Source: Synchiropus splendidus | Taxonomy: Eukaryota; Chordata; Actinopteri; Syngnathiformes; Callionymidae | NCBI RefSeq assembly: GCF_027744825.2 | Contig: NC_071342.1 | Span: 19,312,501 to 19,376,500 of the forward strand | Direction: 5' to 3' | DNA length: 64,000 bases | In this document: positions 1 through 16,400 of the stretch, in pieces | Layout: the number at the start of each line of letters is the position of its first letter | Numbering within the stretch: the first letter of the stretch is position 1 | Position numbers and translations under genes: made by a program | Notes under the pieces: generated by a model | The model's input: only the letters and a program-made list of their open reading frames with translations | Told to the model about the DNA's origin: nothing | Databases searched by the model: none

Positions 1-2639
<2,639 letters not shown>

Positions 2640-4464
2640 GAAGAGTGAGAGAAACTATGAAGGAAGAAAACTCCACATAGAAACCCAACCTTACCCAACC
2701 GTAATATCTATCTAAATGAATGGAAAGATTGGGAACCTCTTCCATGAGTACAACTATTACACTTCCTTCTCTGTTGCAGGGTCCCAGATGCAGAAAGGTT
2801 GGGAGATTTATTTTATTTTGAGGTTCATTATATATTTCAACAGTAGATTTTTGTTCAGATTAATGAACGGAACCGAAGAGCAAAGCTCAGTAACCACAGC
2901 CAAAGTTTGTGTTCAAAGTAACGAAACATTTATTATCCTTCTGGGACCTTCTATAGAGCACCCAGAGGAAGGCTGTTGAATATTTGGAGAGGATGAGGTA
3001 TGGCTCAAACTTTGAAGCAGCGTCCGTGTGGATCTGGTGTCCAGATGACCTGTGCTTACAAAGCAGATTAGCCTTGACAGTTGTTTCTGGAGAGAGAGAG
3101 GGGCTAATCTAAGGCTGTCTGGAGAGTCTCAGTCATGCAACATGAAGGCCAGAGCAGGTATGCTGCGTCAGAAACCAGCAGAGCATTTATCTTGAAATTC
3201 TGTGCCAAGATCTTTGGTGTTTAGCTTTGCTGGAGCACTTCATCCTGGCATTCCAGCATAGATATATGTGATGTGCATGAGCTGCGCAGAGAATTCCTCC
3301 CCCAGACACACTGTCTTTCCTGGGAAAGGGCTTTTTATTCTGGTGAGAGGCGATCTCTGAGCTGCGCACGCACCCGTACGAAGGGGCATGGGTTGGGCAT
3401 ATCTCTGTGTGTTTCCCACTAACAAACTCCCCGGCTCACCGGGAGATCCACTATGTGTTGTCATGACAGTCCTCCAAACACAGTAGGGATGTATTTAGAG
3501 GCTTTGTGTTTCCTGTGTTTACCGAGGCTCTTGCGCGATCCTGCAGAGAGGCACAGGATGCTGCTTCCACAGTGAAGTCCATGCACAAACGGGCTGAGGA
3601 GGAAGCTAATCTGAGATGACAATAGTGTGCAGAGACTGAGCCGTTATGTCACTCTCCTATCGTGCTGGCTTGAATGCGAATGACCTCTTGACCATGGCAG
3701 CTACTTAACTCAACTGTCACATCAGCTGCAGGACTTGAAATTTGGCTCATTCTTGCGCAGAGGTTGGGACATCTCTACGTGTAAGTGGATTTGTCAACCA
3801 GGAAACCGTGTCGTATTTATAGAAACCTCTAAGTAAGTCCAGCAGAACGGTAATCTGACCTGTTTAAACTGGACATCGTCTAATTTAGGTGACTGCTCTC
3901 TGGGTCGGACGTGTAAGTGGCTATTCCAGGTGTGAGAAGATATTTTGGCGCATCTCACAAAGCACGCGTATACGCTAGTAATGGACGAGCGTTCATCCGT
4001 GGGGTTTCTTTGAGTGGTGGCTGGGGAGTAATTGTCATCTATCACCTTTTGTGTACAGATGATCAATTATGCAGTAACGTGTGCTGGTGTTTAGCATATT
4101 GAAAGGACCAGACTGCTCCCCAGTGTGGCCGGTTTAACAGTCAAGATGTTATGACCAGGTTGTAAATGTTGCTCTCCAGAAAACCAGAGATTCGGCCATT
4201 TGCTTAGATTCAGAATGTGAGATGAATATTTGCTTTGGACACGCTAAACGGAAGCTGCTGAGATCCTTGTTTGCTCGTACTAAATAGAGTGTGCTGTTTT
4301 GACTTTTGCACAGAGGGGCGGGGGGACAGTTCAAATTCCAGATTGTTTGCAGTAGGCAAGTTGGGAGAGGCACAGGTCCAACATGGGGTGAAGAACAGCA
4401 ACAAAATTGTATTATTTAACATTCATTGTTTCATGAAATTCTTTTTTTTCTTTCAGCTTCTATC

Positions 4465-4620
4465 TTCAGGGGTGGCCACAGCGGATCATCTTCCTCCATC
4501 TCACCCTGTCCTCTGCTTCCTCTTCTCGCAAACCTACAAACTTCATGTCCTCACGCCCATAAATCTCCTCAAAAGAGTCAAATAAAGTGCCTTCAGATGG
4601 TTCTTTTCCGTCTAAACTCT
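4465..4620. mobile_element. LINE-derived interspersed repeat fragment
   Basis: The stretch containing GGTGGCCACAGCGGATCATC, then CCTCCATCT-ACCCTGTCCTCTGC and TTCATGTCCTCACGCCCATAAA, resembles a sequence seen many times in teleost genomes, read as part of a non-LTR retrotransposon. This is recognition by eye; the family is not assigned and the ends are approximate. Confidence 0.55.
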
Positions 4621-5842
4621 CCTCTGGTTTGGTATGGAAGCAGCTTTATTTTCCAGACATGTTTTTGGTCACTGATAAACAGACGTCAGTCAGTCACTCA
4701 TCCATCCATCAATAAAATCTCTCATTGGAACCGGACGCACTTGTCAGGAGAAAAACAGTGGCTTTGTTCCGCGCACCACAGAAGGACAGTTCAGTAGAGC
4801 AATAAGGTGCTGCACCTTCGTCTGGGGCTTGTTCTATTTTGCCTCTTTGAAAGTCGCTCACCGTGACATGCCGTCTTCATAGATCACTTCATGCACTTTC
4901 TGGGCGTGAGCTAACGCTTGTACACTTGTTTTTGGACGTGTAAATCATTGCTAAAACTGACCCCCAATAAATCTACTCAAGTCTAACAGAATCTGTCAGT
5001 CAACCAATCACTAATGTAGCAGCGTAATTAGAATGGAGGTATAGAAAGAAAAAAACGCAGCATCTCAATGTCATATCTTTCTTTTCAAAGCTTAAAACCT
5101 CACAGTGAATTTAGTTCCCCTTTATTGAAGCGAAGAAACTAGTGACTGTGAGCAGGCGATGTCAAATAGATTCATTTCCAGGGTTTCATAACGCGAAAGT
5201 GATTCAAAGCTCAGTCAGCTGACTTGCACTTCACTACACATTCCCAGTGTTCTTACATTCCTCATAGCTAAACTGACATCGCAGCCCCCTGCAGAGTCAT
5301 CCCTCATCTCTGGATGAGTTGCTGGTCTAATGAGGGGCTTACATTCGACCCTCTCACTTCACCACTGTCCACTCCAGAGTCTGTCTTTGCTATTATTTAT
5401 ACGCTTTTATTTTGAACTGTGCGAACTGGGAGACAAAAAGTTGACTGTAAGGTTAAGAACTGGTTCGACTCTTCAGTCTTAAAAGCTGCCGTCACTTGAC
5501 TAGACAACAGACTTCACGTCTATTTTCTGTAATTTACAATAATACTGAGCATTCTGTTAATGCAATAACCTCAAGTTCTTTAACACCTCATTTGAACCAG
5601 TGCAGAAGACTATACGGCTTCCTTTGTTGCTACACCTACTTTATCATACACAGACAAGAGATCAACTTGGTAATAAAAAACTGCACACATTAACGCTGTG
5701 TATATCTAAAGTATATCCCCTAAGCTTAAGCTCCTTTTTGGATAATAAAGAGAATGTTAATATAAGCTGAGATCCCTAAATATGTTTATTGCAAAAAGCA
5801 TTTTAATCGTCTTTTCAACAAAAGAAATTAATGAGGCTCCAG
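4621..5842. other. Non-coding stretch
   Basis: No exon or RNA gene is recognised. Its right end may be the 3' untranslated side of the minus-strand exon at 6029-6176. Confidence 0.4.
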
Positions 5843-5848
5843 TTTATT
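5843..5848 (-). terminator. Poly(A) signal AATAAA (minus strand)
   Basis: AATAAA on the minus strand about 180 nt downstream of the TGA of the candidate exon at 6029-6176. A second AATAAA lies near 5777. They support this being the 3' end of a minus-strand transcript, but such hexamers are frequent by chance in AT-rich DNA. Confidence 0.35.
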
Positions 5849-6028
5849 TTGTCTTTGACTCCCTCCCTCTCTGGCCTCACAGCTGTCCTCCTCTGAGCCC
5901 CTTCTACTGGCACTGATCAAAACACAAAGAAAAATGTTACCGCCACAATAAATATAATATAAACATAGATTTCTTTTAGTAATACTTTTTTATATATAAT
6001 TAAAAAAATTCCCCCCAAAACTGAGATC

Positions 6029-6176
6029 TCATGAAGGGGATTTCATCTGGGGACAGACAGGTAGTAGCTTGACTGATCCATTCACGTGGGCATCTACATC
6101 ATCATAGATTTCCTCGTACTGGTTTATCCTGGTTATCCGGGATGCGTGGGAGTTCTGACAGAACTCTTTTTTCAAC
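6029..6176 (-). CDS. Probable 3'-terminal exon of an unidentified minus-strand gene
   Basis: On the minus strand a good acceptor (pyrimidine-rich, ending ATTCAG) precedes an open frame entered with one leftover base. It encodes 48 residues and stops at TGA (6031-6029), with AATAAA hexamers downstream. The peptide is polar and includes QYEEIYDDVDA, an acidic tyrosine motif like phosphotyrosine or SH2-docking sites in adaptor and receptor tails. The other two frames hit stops earlier or lack codon character. I found no confident upstream exon between 6.2 and 11.7 kb, so the protein cannot be named. It is not the GRIP-domain end of GOLGA4, the mammalian neighbour of LRRFIP2. It could still be a chance open frame. 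Confidence 0.4.
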
Positions 6177-9100
6177 CTGAATGTCACAGGACAACAGGAG
6201 ATTAAGTGGAATTAGCAGCAACAAAGACTGGATCTAACCGTGACATGTGTATGTTTGGTACGTTGTTTTTCCGGATGCTAACATTTTTTTGTGCATTCTA
6301 CTTATCTACTTTTATTATACAGCGTGAGTGCTCAATAAGTCAGAAGATAAAACTAGATATCCTGAAATAGTTTCTCTCTTCTTATCTAACAAAATGTGTA
6401 TCGTTTCCTTCTGTTTTCAAAATCATGGCTGCCATCACAGCAAGATCTGTACATCATAAATCACGCTGCGTAAATCTTTCAAGATGGATGACAGCTTTTA
6501 TTTCCCGTTCCCAGACAGTTGACCTGCTCTTATCAATATTTCAGAGGCACCTGTCCCGGTCCGCTAGAATAATTACAGGGTGAGAAAAGCAGCCAGTCTC
6601 TGCTTTTGTAATGATAACGCATGGAAAACAACTCCCAGATGCAGGTTATCATTATGTAATTACATCCATTATGCTGTCAAAACTCTGAGGAGCAAGAATG
6701 TCATCAAATTTATTCAGGTTGTCATTATTTACATAAAAACAGCTGTGAGGGAATAATGTGGTCGGATAAACCTGTTTTTGTCCGAGCGCGTGCTGCAGAC
6801 GGCTCTCAGTGTGAGGCTTCTCCCTCTTGCTGTGTCGGGCTTTTTCTGCATCAACCCTTCACCTAATGTCAATTGAGCCCAGCCCATTCCAAGAGAACCC
6901 CCAGATTAACCCCCATTTTTCTTGACAAAAGGTGGGAAAGACAAGACGATGCTAAATGAGAGCAAATACAGCTTAGCAATGCCTCCACAGACGGTAATTA
7001 TTTAGAATCCAGCAAATACACAAGAGAAGAGTCGCAGCAAAAACACACCGAGTGAAGTCGAAGCGAAGGCACCAAGGTTCCACAAACTCATACTTTGAAT
7101 GCCTCAAATGCTCTCACTCAATCACAATATCAATGGACACAAACAATTAGAGGAAACATTCTAACAAATCATCTGCAGGACAAAAGGTCCTGGTCCCTGA
7201 CGAGATAAGGAGCCTCTCACAGGCCTGCGGTCAGTTGACGGCATTCCTTCTCTGGCTTTTGAACCTTCTCCCCTTCCAGCCTCGTCTCCTCCTTCAAGAG
7301 AAGAGTTGTTCCAGGGGGATCATCACAATGTCGTGACTGTGGACGGAGGTTGTGTTCTTGTTTTCGCCACATGAGCAGGCCTGGACTAGAAACGGCACAT
7401 ATTTAATGCTCACTCAGGGAAAGAAAGAGATATCAGACCTGTGAGGTGAAAACCACCATGCTCCAGTGCCAGCGGACAATTCAGTCCGAAAAGAAAGCAT
7501 GGAGCATTCATCACTCATGACAGCTCACTTTTCTATTTATGCGAACTGAGGCAAGACTGGACACAGGTGACAAGATACAAAATCACAGCTACACCTGTTG
7601 AGTTGTTCTGCTCAGCACCCCTTAAGAAAAAAGGAATTTACGGGAACATTGTGAGTCAATTGTGAGATATAAATTGTTATATATATATATATATATTTTA
7701 TATATTTCTCTTCTTATATGCTTGATAAAATTAAAAAAAGTACTAAGGAAATAAATTACAGAAGTAATTATAGCATTCCATTCTTTCAAGATATTTAATA
7801 ACAAGAGTCTACATTTGTATGATTTTAATTTTGTTTTATTAATTTTTCACAAAATTCATCCTTACAAGAAGCACACAGCAATCGACTGATCTAATTTGCA
7901 AATATATGATTTTGTAAAATAAAACTTGAAAATTCAAAGTTGTTTATGATGAATAGAGATTTGAGACATCTGAATAAATAAATAACATAGAACGCCTCTC
8001 ACTTGTCTGCTGCTTAATTAAACCACCAGATGAGTAATGATCCTATTACTTCTCCGGAACATGGACCATCCAGTCACCGGGTTCAACCCTGCAGGTGTCC
8101 AGAGTGCAAGCCCGATCCCTTATCACCAAAAGACATCTTTATGATGCTTTTAATGGTCAACTTGCTAAACTTGCTTTGTTTCCCACCTGTAGCTAAACAA
8201 AGACTTTCCATACTGATCTTTGCTTCTGCTTGGGCACTGTGCTACATGTGCTTCCTGAATTTCAAGTAAAATGCAATCGAGATTTTGTGTTACTATTGTA
8301 GTACTGTTGCATTACTAAATCAGTCAGTGACAAGTTCTTTTGTAAGAGTTCGTAAACAGGTGGGTAAAAATGGTGATGGTCAACATGATTTATCAAATGA
8401 GGAGGTGGAGCCAAAACAAACATTTCCTCCGTAATTGCATCTTTCAGTGGCAGGTAATGTTTTACCATGAATAATGTCATTTAGAGCTGCCGTTAAAAAA
8501 AAAACATTAAAAAAAACAATATGGTATGGTAAAGTGCACACAAAGAAGACTGAAAGTCATGATACATATTTCTGTCAACAATGTCGGTGGAGTACTAGTG
8601 AGTAAAGTTCTGTCTGGTTGAGTGGTGTGTATTTTTAAAGCGAGCTTGAAAAGTCGCTAATGTGTTAAGTGACCTGGGATTAAGCTGACACAGCATGACG
8701 GTGCACTGGTCTGCATCTGAGCCTCAGACCGATTAATCCAGGGTTTAGATTTGTGACACTGAAGTTGATAAACAGAACAAAAACATGAAGATTGAATGAA
8801 TTACAAGCCTAAGTTTTACAAATAGAACATTCACTTCCAGAAACGGCTTCCTTTTCATGCAGGTTGGCAAACACAAAACTTGTTTCCCTCACGTGCAAAC
8901 AAACTGCCTCTTACTCTAAAACTTAATGCTATGCACCCTGATTCCTGAAAATTTTCTCTGACTCTCTGATGTATGACGCTGAAGGTTCAGCCTTGCTTAT
9001 GCATGAAACGTGAATGAAAATTTCTAAGAGATGCTGTTTCTATTCCCCAACATGCATTTTATTTCATTGCAATTCAGTCCCCATTTTAAAATTGCTTCCA

Positions 9101-11177
9101 CTTAGAAGTGTATTTTTGATGTTCACTTTTGATGCCAAGTATCCATCACTTCTCAATCTTTATTAGAAATGGTTGTCGTCTGTTTTCTGGAACATGTGTT
9201 TCCAGTTTTGTTTTGATCAGGTGATATGCCAGGCAGGATTCCAAAAGAGGGTTTTACAATTGGTTACTGATGGATTGTTCAGCTGCTATTCTGAACAGAG
9301 GTTTCTTTTGACCTGACTGGTCCTTGAATCCCATCACTCAGTGGATCTGTTTTCGGTTTGCTGAGAAGAGGGTCAGCACCTTGAGTGTCCCTGGTTCTCA
9401 TAGAAAACTTGAAGAATGTTGGGCTTGTGTTTGGAGGGAATGCTTGCTGCAAGCTCAAGCTTAGAGCATTGAGAGCCATGGTAGCGTCTCTTATACCCAG
9501 CAGCCAGAGGAATGTGTTGAACTGTAATCTAAGAACTCTTGTTCTTGACAGAATGATCTTGGATATAAATGCAAAAAGGAGCAGCTTAGAGGCTCTTCAC
9601 GTGAAACAAAGAAGCTTCCTAATTGGTCCAAAAGGTCAATAAAAATAGCAGTTCACTATTTCTAAGTAGACAAAGAGGCATTGATATCGCTGCAAAAAAA
9701 GTGCTGAGGTCATGTCACCGAGTCACTTTCATTTGAAGTTTTGTGGACACCATGAAAATGCCATATCTGAGTGTCACCCCTGAGCCAGAGTCAGTAATAA
9801 ACAGGTCACCCAGGGGAGTTTGTAATTTACTGATGGAGGCCCTGCAGACTAGAGGTCAGAAATGAATGGGTTGTGTTTTTAGAACAAGCCTCTGTGCTTA
9901 TGATCGCCTCTTCACTAAATAAAATCATAGCTGTGAAACTTCTGATTTCACTCGTTGACTCAGGGCTTAACCATCCAGACGAGATAACCACAGGCAGACA
10001 ATGCACATCCGATAGTTTATGGCATCTCATTAGTGTCCAAGGTCCCAGACCGATCCTTCCATCCTGGATCCCAGCCTCCGGTTCTTCTGCACCGTTTTCA
10101 ACCCTCCCCCTCTTCTGTCCAGTCCTACTGCTGTGTTCCTGGAAGATGGCAAAATAGGAATCAATGAGTCATGTGTGCTGATAACTACTGACTCCCTGTG
10201 GGGCATCTTCAAAGGGCCCTGGAGGAGATAGAGGGCGCAGCATTACCCTCCATGGGGTAATTACATGTTGGGGCTCAATGGTTTCTACTTCATTTCTGTG
10301 GGGAGTCGAGCTTTGAGACAGACCAGTTAACTATTCACTCTCTGTCCTGTTAGTGCAGGGAGACGCCTTGACAATTTACTGGTGTCCAACTGGTGGCGAA
10401 TGCTGTCCAGAATTCTCCTAACAAACCAGTCATGATTGCGTGCAAGAGTCAATATAGAATGAAGACACATCCTTCTTTCTGCAGCTGAGTACACACCTGC
10501 TGCCTGTTCCAGGAAAACAAGTCGAGCTATTTGAGTGTTTTCAAATTTAAAGGGCAATAAAATAGACACGCTTAAGGACTGTCTGGTTCCCTTAGGCGTG
10601 TTGGTTTTTCCTCATCTTTGGTTGAACAACACTGGGACACATTGGAAGCAAAATAGTGAGCCTGTATCTTAAACTGACTACATAAACTATTTGGAAGTTG
10701 CTATTTCACCAAGAGCTGCATATCACAGTCCAGTGATGCGAATCAGATGCCCACGTCATTGCATCGCCTGTGGAGGGAGGGTAATTGGTGCCAAAGACGA
10801 TGACTGCATGGAAAGTTTAACAGGAGTGGTAGCAGGGAGACTGGATGGCTGCTGGAGTCTTTGGGTTAAGACCCCTGTAAGCCCTGTCTGCACAATAGCA
10901 AACAAAAGGCTGATCAGAGTCAAAACAGTCATTATCTTTCAGAGATGACAGAGAATAACACTGTTGTGCTCTGCTTCTGTGCATAACCAGAGTTAAAGGT
11001 GTCATGAAGGTCCTCTTTTACCTGTTGGTCTACCATTAATTTTTCCACTACGTACAGGTCAAAACAAACCCATGTATCAAACAAGGATGGTGTCTCAAGC
11101 AGAGGAGCAACACTGTGTTGTGGGAGGCAGATAGTCACTGAACCTCAAGCGCTCATCCTGGTATAGAATCTTGTTAC
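6177..11177. other. Non-coding or unassigned stretch upstream of lrrfip2
   Basis: No confident exon is seen on either strand. Short open frames near 7207-7373 (minus), 8030-8269 (plus), 9279-9479 (minus) and 10327-10569 (minus) lack splice signals or family resemblance. A small (TA)n tract lies at about 7677-7699. If the terminal exon at 6.1 kb is real, its upstream exons should be here or inside or beyond lrrfip2. Confidence 0.4.
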
Positions 11178-11300
11178 TAGAATCAGAATCAGAATCAGCT
11201 TTATTGCCAAGGTCAGTGAGGATCCCACCAACTAGGAAAGTGCTTTGGAACAATTAATGAACAAAACATAATCATAATAAAATGATAATAATACATTTAA
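11178..11300. mobile_element. Teleost interspersed repeat fragment (AATCAGAATCAGCTTTATTG type)
   Basis: The sequence has tandem AATCAG units followed by CTTTATTGCCAAG, a very common teleost short interspersed repeat end. A related diverged piece follows at about 11449-11570, with ATCAGAGTCAGAATCA and later ACAACGAAATTACA. Assignment is by eye, without a family name. Confidence 0.55.
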
Positions 11301-11779
11301 AAAAAAAACGGTCCAAAAACTAGAATCGGGAATGATCTTTAGTTGTTTAGTAGTGAACACCTTCACCTACATAGCAACCGTTTTTTAACTATTGCAAGAA
11401 TTGGACCCCGTCTCACACATTGTGACGCTACGCGAGCGCCCTCTTGTGATCAGAGTCAGAATCAACACTTGCGTAGCGATTCCAAATAAAATAAGAAAAT
11501 TTAAAAAGTAGAAAAAGTAGGCATGGTTATACATGGGTAACTGTGTTTTCGCACAACGAAATTACATTTTTGTTCTTACTCTACACCAAGATATATGCAA
11601 TATATATAACACTGCATTTGTGATCGTTTTCATTGAAATGAAAGCGTTGATTCAACTGTATCCACTAAATTCTTTTACATAAGTGAGACACGACAGGAAT
11701 GAAAAACACGCTTAGTGTCGGTACCCATCCTGGAGACAACAATACCAGTTGCTTAGTTGAAATGTCCGACGCGATTTGA

Positions 11780-11996
11780 ATGCAACCTCACGCCCTGCTT
11801 TTCCCAACATCCGGGTCCTTTGCGCTAACCAGTGAGTGGAGAGTGGGTAAGGAGGGCAGCGGACTGATGACAGCTGTCACAGTGGACAAAAACACCCGCA
11901 ATCTGTCCAGAGAAGCCTTATGGCGCACCCTTAAACCACCGGCCGAAGGGGACAACGGTATTGCAGCGTCGGGGATCCTTTCAAGGAGGCGCGGAG
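11780..11996 (+). other. lrrfip2: Probable 5' UTR exon and promoter region of lrrfip2
   Basis: A GC- and CpG-richer block about 1.5 kb upstream of the first coding exon ends in a strong donor, GCGGAG|GTGAGC, at 11996/11997. ATCCGG, an ETS-type core, lies near 11809. If spliced to 13417, an ATG at 11780 would open a short upstream frame that stops just inside the next exon, so the main start stays at 13462. The transcription start is not visible and the left boundary is arbitrary. Confidence 0.45.
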
Positions 11997-13416
11997 GTGA
12001 GCCGTGTGTTTATCGCGGGGAATATGACGCCGAGATCAGTGCCAGTTTGCCCTGTCGTTCTATGAGAATAGCCGAGTACAGCCTCTCCTCTGCTAACCAA
12101 GCTAACTGTCCTGCTAGCCTCCCATGACTTTTTCCTCGGTCATTCCACCGTGAATGACACTTCTCGGTTACGATAGCTCTTACTAACGATACGTTTGTAT
12201 TGAATGAAATGGGAATGGACAGGCTATTTAGCCGGAGAGGTCCTTGGAAGGCTAAACGCGAGTTAGCAAGCATAGTTAGCACAAATAGCTCGCTGGTTAG
12301 CATTACCTCCATAACGTACCAGTTCATGACAACACAAACTTTCTTTTTTAGGTATCACTGCCTATATTTTTGAATGGGAACGAATGCAGAATCGCTGCGT
12401 TGATATTTAAATTGCCCAGACTCCTTGCGGTTACTATTCCAACGCCAAAGTTTTGTCACTAGTCTTCACTAAGTTTTATTCGTCGAAGTTGTGGTACCGT
12501 TTTCTGTCGTTGCGTTCTCCCTAAAGTATAGTTTAAAGTCATTTCATAAAGTAAAATAAATATCAGATGAGTGGTCAATCCTCAAGATTGGTTGTATGTC
12601 TTTTGTCAAAGAGTTTGTTTGCATGGTCTCTTGCCATTTGAAAGAAATGATGTTTTATCATTTGACTATTCTGCACAAACGTTTTTAGGTCCACAATTAT
12701 GTTTTATTGAAATTACAATCTTAATTGTTGATGAATAAAAAAGCACTGAGTCAGATGAAGACTGGATAAGCTCAGTTAGAGTTCCAATTTACCGATGGTA
12801 ACTTGAACAAACGACTCATATACAACAAGAACCTTATCTATGTACCAGTAATTTTGCCTACTTTAATACTACATAATGGCAATCGAATGTAATTTAATCA
12901 TGTGCGTGTGGTCATTGAGGGTTCACTCTAAACATAGAAAGAATCTTGGCTCTCTTTCAGGTGCAGAGTTGCGCCTTGATCACTCCCAAAAATGTTATTG
13001 AATTAAAAATTGCATTTTCATTAGTCCTCAAATGTTGCTGTCCACGGTGGCTGTGTTTAATCCATGTTTGTCTGCATTCACAAAATACGTCATGTTTTAT
13101 ACCAAGAAACGAAAGTAATTATCACAGTTAAAAATCCTAGAAGCTGCATAGATTGTGTCATGTTGCTCTCTGGTTCATATCAGCCACAGCTGTTTATCCA
13201 AAGTACTTATAGGTGCCATACATGAGCGATGAACTGTTTTTGGAGGAGCAGCCTTAAGAGATAGCAAGCAAGGTTAGTTCAAGTGAAGGAGTCTTATATA
13301 ATGTTCTGTAGTTGAATCTGGATGGTTCCCAAAAATGTATGTGTGGTTTGATTTTGTTTGGATTTCTATTTTGTGACTGAAATAGGTTGTTCTTCCTTTT
13401 GATCTTTCTTTTCCAG

Positions 13417-13461
13417 TTATTTAGAGTTTCAGTCTGGTGGAGCAACAGTTGCTTCGGCACC
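13417..13461 (+). other. lrrfip2: lrrfip2 5' UTR part of first coding exon
   Basis: The acceptor TTTTCCAG precedes 45 nt of leader. The ATG sits in GGCACCATGGG, a near-ideal Kozak context, which fixes the start. Confidence 0.8.
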
Positions 13462-16400
13462 ATGGGAACACAAGGCTCTGGCCGGAAGCGGGCCCCTGTA
13501 AAAGATCGATTCTCTGCGGAAGATGAAGCGCTGAGCAGCATTGCCAGAGAGGTATGCATCATCACTTCACAACTAACTTTAGTGACAGTACAAAATCAAG
13601 TGTAGGTGAATAAATAGTCATCAATGCTGTTTAACTTGGGTATTGATTGTGGACTGAACAGATAGTAAACACCGTGGATTAATGAGTACATTCTCATGCA
13701 TTTCCTTATCTGAAAATAATTATGGAAATGTGTATTCCATGCGGCGTTTTATTTTGTAAGTGACAGAAAATCATTTAAAGCCTCTGAATAAGATTCGTTG
13801 CGCACATTTGAAAGGCTGGTTCACCTCTAACCTCCTAACCTCTGTCTCCACAGACAGACAAGCAGCTCACATCCAAATCTCGAATGAATGACTGCGCTGC
13901 TAATACTATTTGGAGGGTAGCTTCCAGCTATAGCACTTTACTTGTAGCTTTGTTTTTGTCAATAGTTATGACTCAAGGGTTCATGGTCAGGATCAATGAA
14001 GAGTGTTTAAGGACTTTGTCCCCACAATGATCTGTGGCAGTAGACCACTTACCGCTCCTGAAGCAGCAAATATTTTTCTCATTGCATTGTCACCTCCCTT
14101 ACCTGCAAAATGTATTCGTGCAGGAAATCGTTCACTTGAGGCAAGGATTCACATTGTTGACAGAATTCTATTGGTTCCTTTTCTGAGTCGTGGTCTTAGA
14201 CACACATGTGCTTCCCTGTGTTATTTGAGTTGTGAAAGACATTTAACCTTAATCAACTTTCTCAAATCATGGCCTAGTAAAGTGTGTTTGGTGATCCTTG
14301 GACACGCTCTCACGAGTTTGTTTAGTGAAGTCATTTTTTGTCCAGTGAATACTCCTAAACTGAAAGTGCCTTGGTCAAAGATGTGTCAGCAAGTTTACCC
14401 TAGAAACACTTGCAGACATGTGGACATTCAAGTTCTGCTAGTTGGTTTGTTCTCAGGCAAACATGTAGAGACAGCTGGTTAAGACCACAGAGACAGACTT
14501 GACATGAAGTGTTTTCGTTGAGGGGGAACCTCAGAGGCAGCTGAGGAAAGATACCTGGCCTGTACTGACTTGTCCTGAGATTATTCCATTTTGTTCGTCA
14601 ACAGTAGTTTCTCCCTTTTTCATTTCATAGAACACAATCATCTGGTGTTGTAGTTTGAAACAAAATGAACTAACAATATTGTTTACTTTCTTATAACATA
14701 AAACTGCCTTTTCTTACTCCTCATAATGTATGGATTATGTATTTGTGACTCGGTCAGTTTTAAAATTGGCTCATAAATGTTGCTTGAGAGTCGTGTAGTG
14801 CTTCATTCTTGAACTCCCTGCATCAGGCTCTATTTGCCCTCTTCATAGTCATGCAGTCCAATCATAGAAACATGAGTCATCTGACCCTCCCATTCAGGTC
14901 CTTCATTTTAATCTCTTTGTGTGGCACCACCACGATTAGATCAACGCTCACAGCTTATTGAGTTCATGGGGTCAGTGTCAAACGTGTTATGGGATAAATC
15001 GTTGTTCCCCGTGACTGACCAGTTTCACGATACCTGTCTGTAAAGCCGCTCACTTTTGCTTGGCAAAGATCTGTGCTAAGAGCGACTGAGTGAATTTGAG
15101 CCTGCAACACCACCAGCAGTGTCGCTCTCAGTCATCTAGCATTACCATGCAGTCCATACTTTTGGATACCAGCAACTTTACTTGCAAATCTGTCCAAAGC
15201 TGTTATTCCAATTAGTTTAAGACCACTAGATGTACATTTTTAACTATTTATTTGATGACACATTTAGATTACATTGAATTTTGTCAATGAATATATCTGG
15301 AAGAATAGCAGGTTCATATAAACAAAGAACTTATTTGTATTCAATCTTTGTCATTCTGGATGGGTTTCTCAGAGGATGAAGGGTCTGACGCTGTGGTGTT
15401 AAAAAAAGGAAAGTAAATAAATGAAAAAAAATGAAGTGATCTGGGTGTCACTAAAGAAATAGAAAAGTCGAATATATAATGCCTCTGGGTAAACAAAAGG
15501 ACTTTTTTTTCCGGGCAAGTTTTGACACCGTTGCTTCTCTCTGCTGCTTTTGATACGTTGCTCTTTGTTTACATTTGAAAACCGTGGCTTATTCTTTTAA
15601 GTCGCTTCTTTCATTTCTCACGATGCCCTACATCTTTTGGAGGAGAACAGGATTACATGCTCAGTGGCACGATTACAACATCCAACCACCACGCAATGGT
15701 TTGGCATCTTTTCTCTGATACTGAATCTGAAGAGCTTGTTTACCAGCACCTTATGGATGTGTCGACAGACTTTTATGATGTCTTCCAGGCGTGTTTCCAT
15801 TTTTCGCATTGTGCAACACTGCGCTGAATTTTAATGGCGTTTTACTCTTATTTACCATTGTAATTCAACAGAACCAATTTTGCAGATTATACATAACAAT
15901 TTCCATACATGTTTATGCATAGTTTTACAGCCTATCGGTTACTCTTAAGGGTCAAGACAAATAACAAGTCTAATAAAGGCCAGGGAAAAGAAAAGTTATT
16001 CAGTTTATTACAGATAATGTTTTATCTATCTTTATCTGAAGACTCCTCATTCTTCCTGGAAAAAAAAGCAAGACACCCTGCATTTTTATATTTTATATTT
16101 TAACTTCTTGAAATTAGCTCCTTCCTTGGAATCCCATACTTGTATAGAGGAATAGTTTGCCATGGCCACGTGACGCTGGTGTGCCCTGGAGTAGGAGGGC
16201 GGTGGCCCACACTATACTACGAAACTGGCCATTTAGTGGGCTGATAATATCTATATCTGGTTGCACAAGGTGGGGTGCCATGATGTTTCACTCTTTTTGT
16301 TGTTATTAGTTAAATGAATTTCTCTCTTGGCCAAAGTTTATTACAGCTTTGGGAATACCATTGATCATGTGATGAGAGAGGTCGGGGGGGTACCATGTTT

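Noticed and set aside
3540..3620. Short plus-strand coiled-coil-like peptide after CCTGCAG
   Set aside because: Ends at a stop after about 23 codons with no poly(A) signal or upstream exon; likely chance.
7207..7373. Minus-strand frame of about 55 codons with a charged, coil-like composition
   Set aside because: No acceptor, donor or homologous family seen; could not be joined to the exon at 6029-6176.
8030..8269. 79-codon open frame with a hydrophobic C-terminal half
   Set aside because: No splice sites, family resemblance or codon character; the length is expected by chance.
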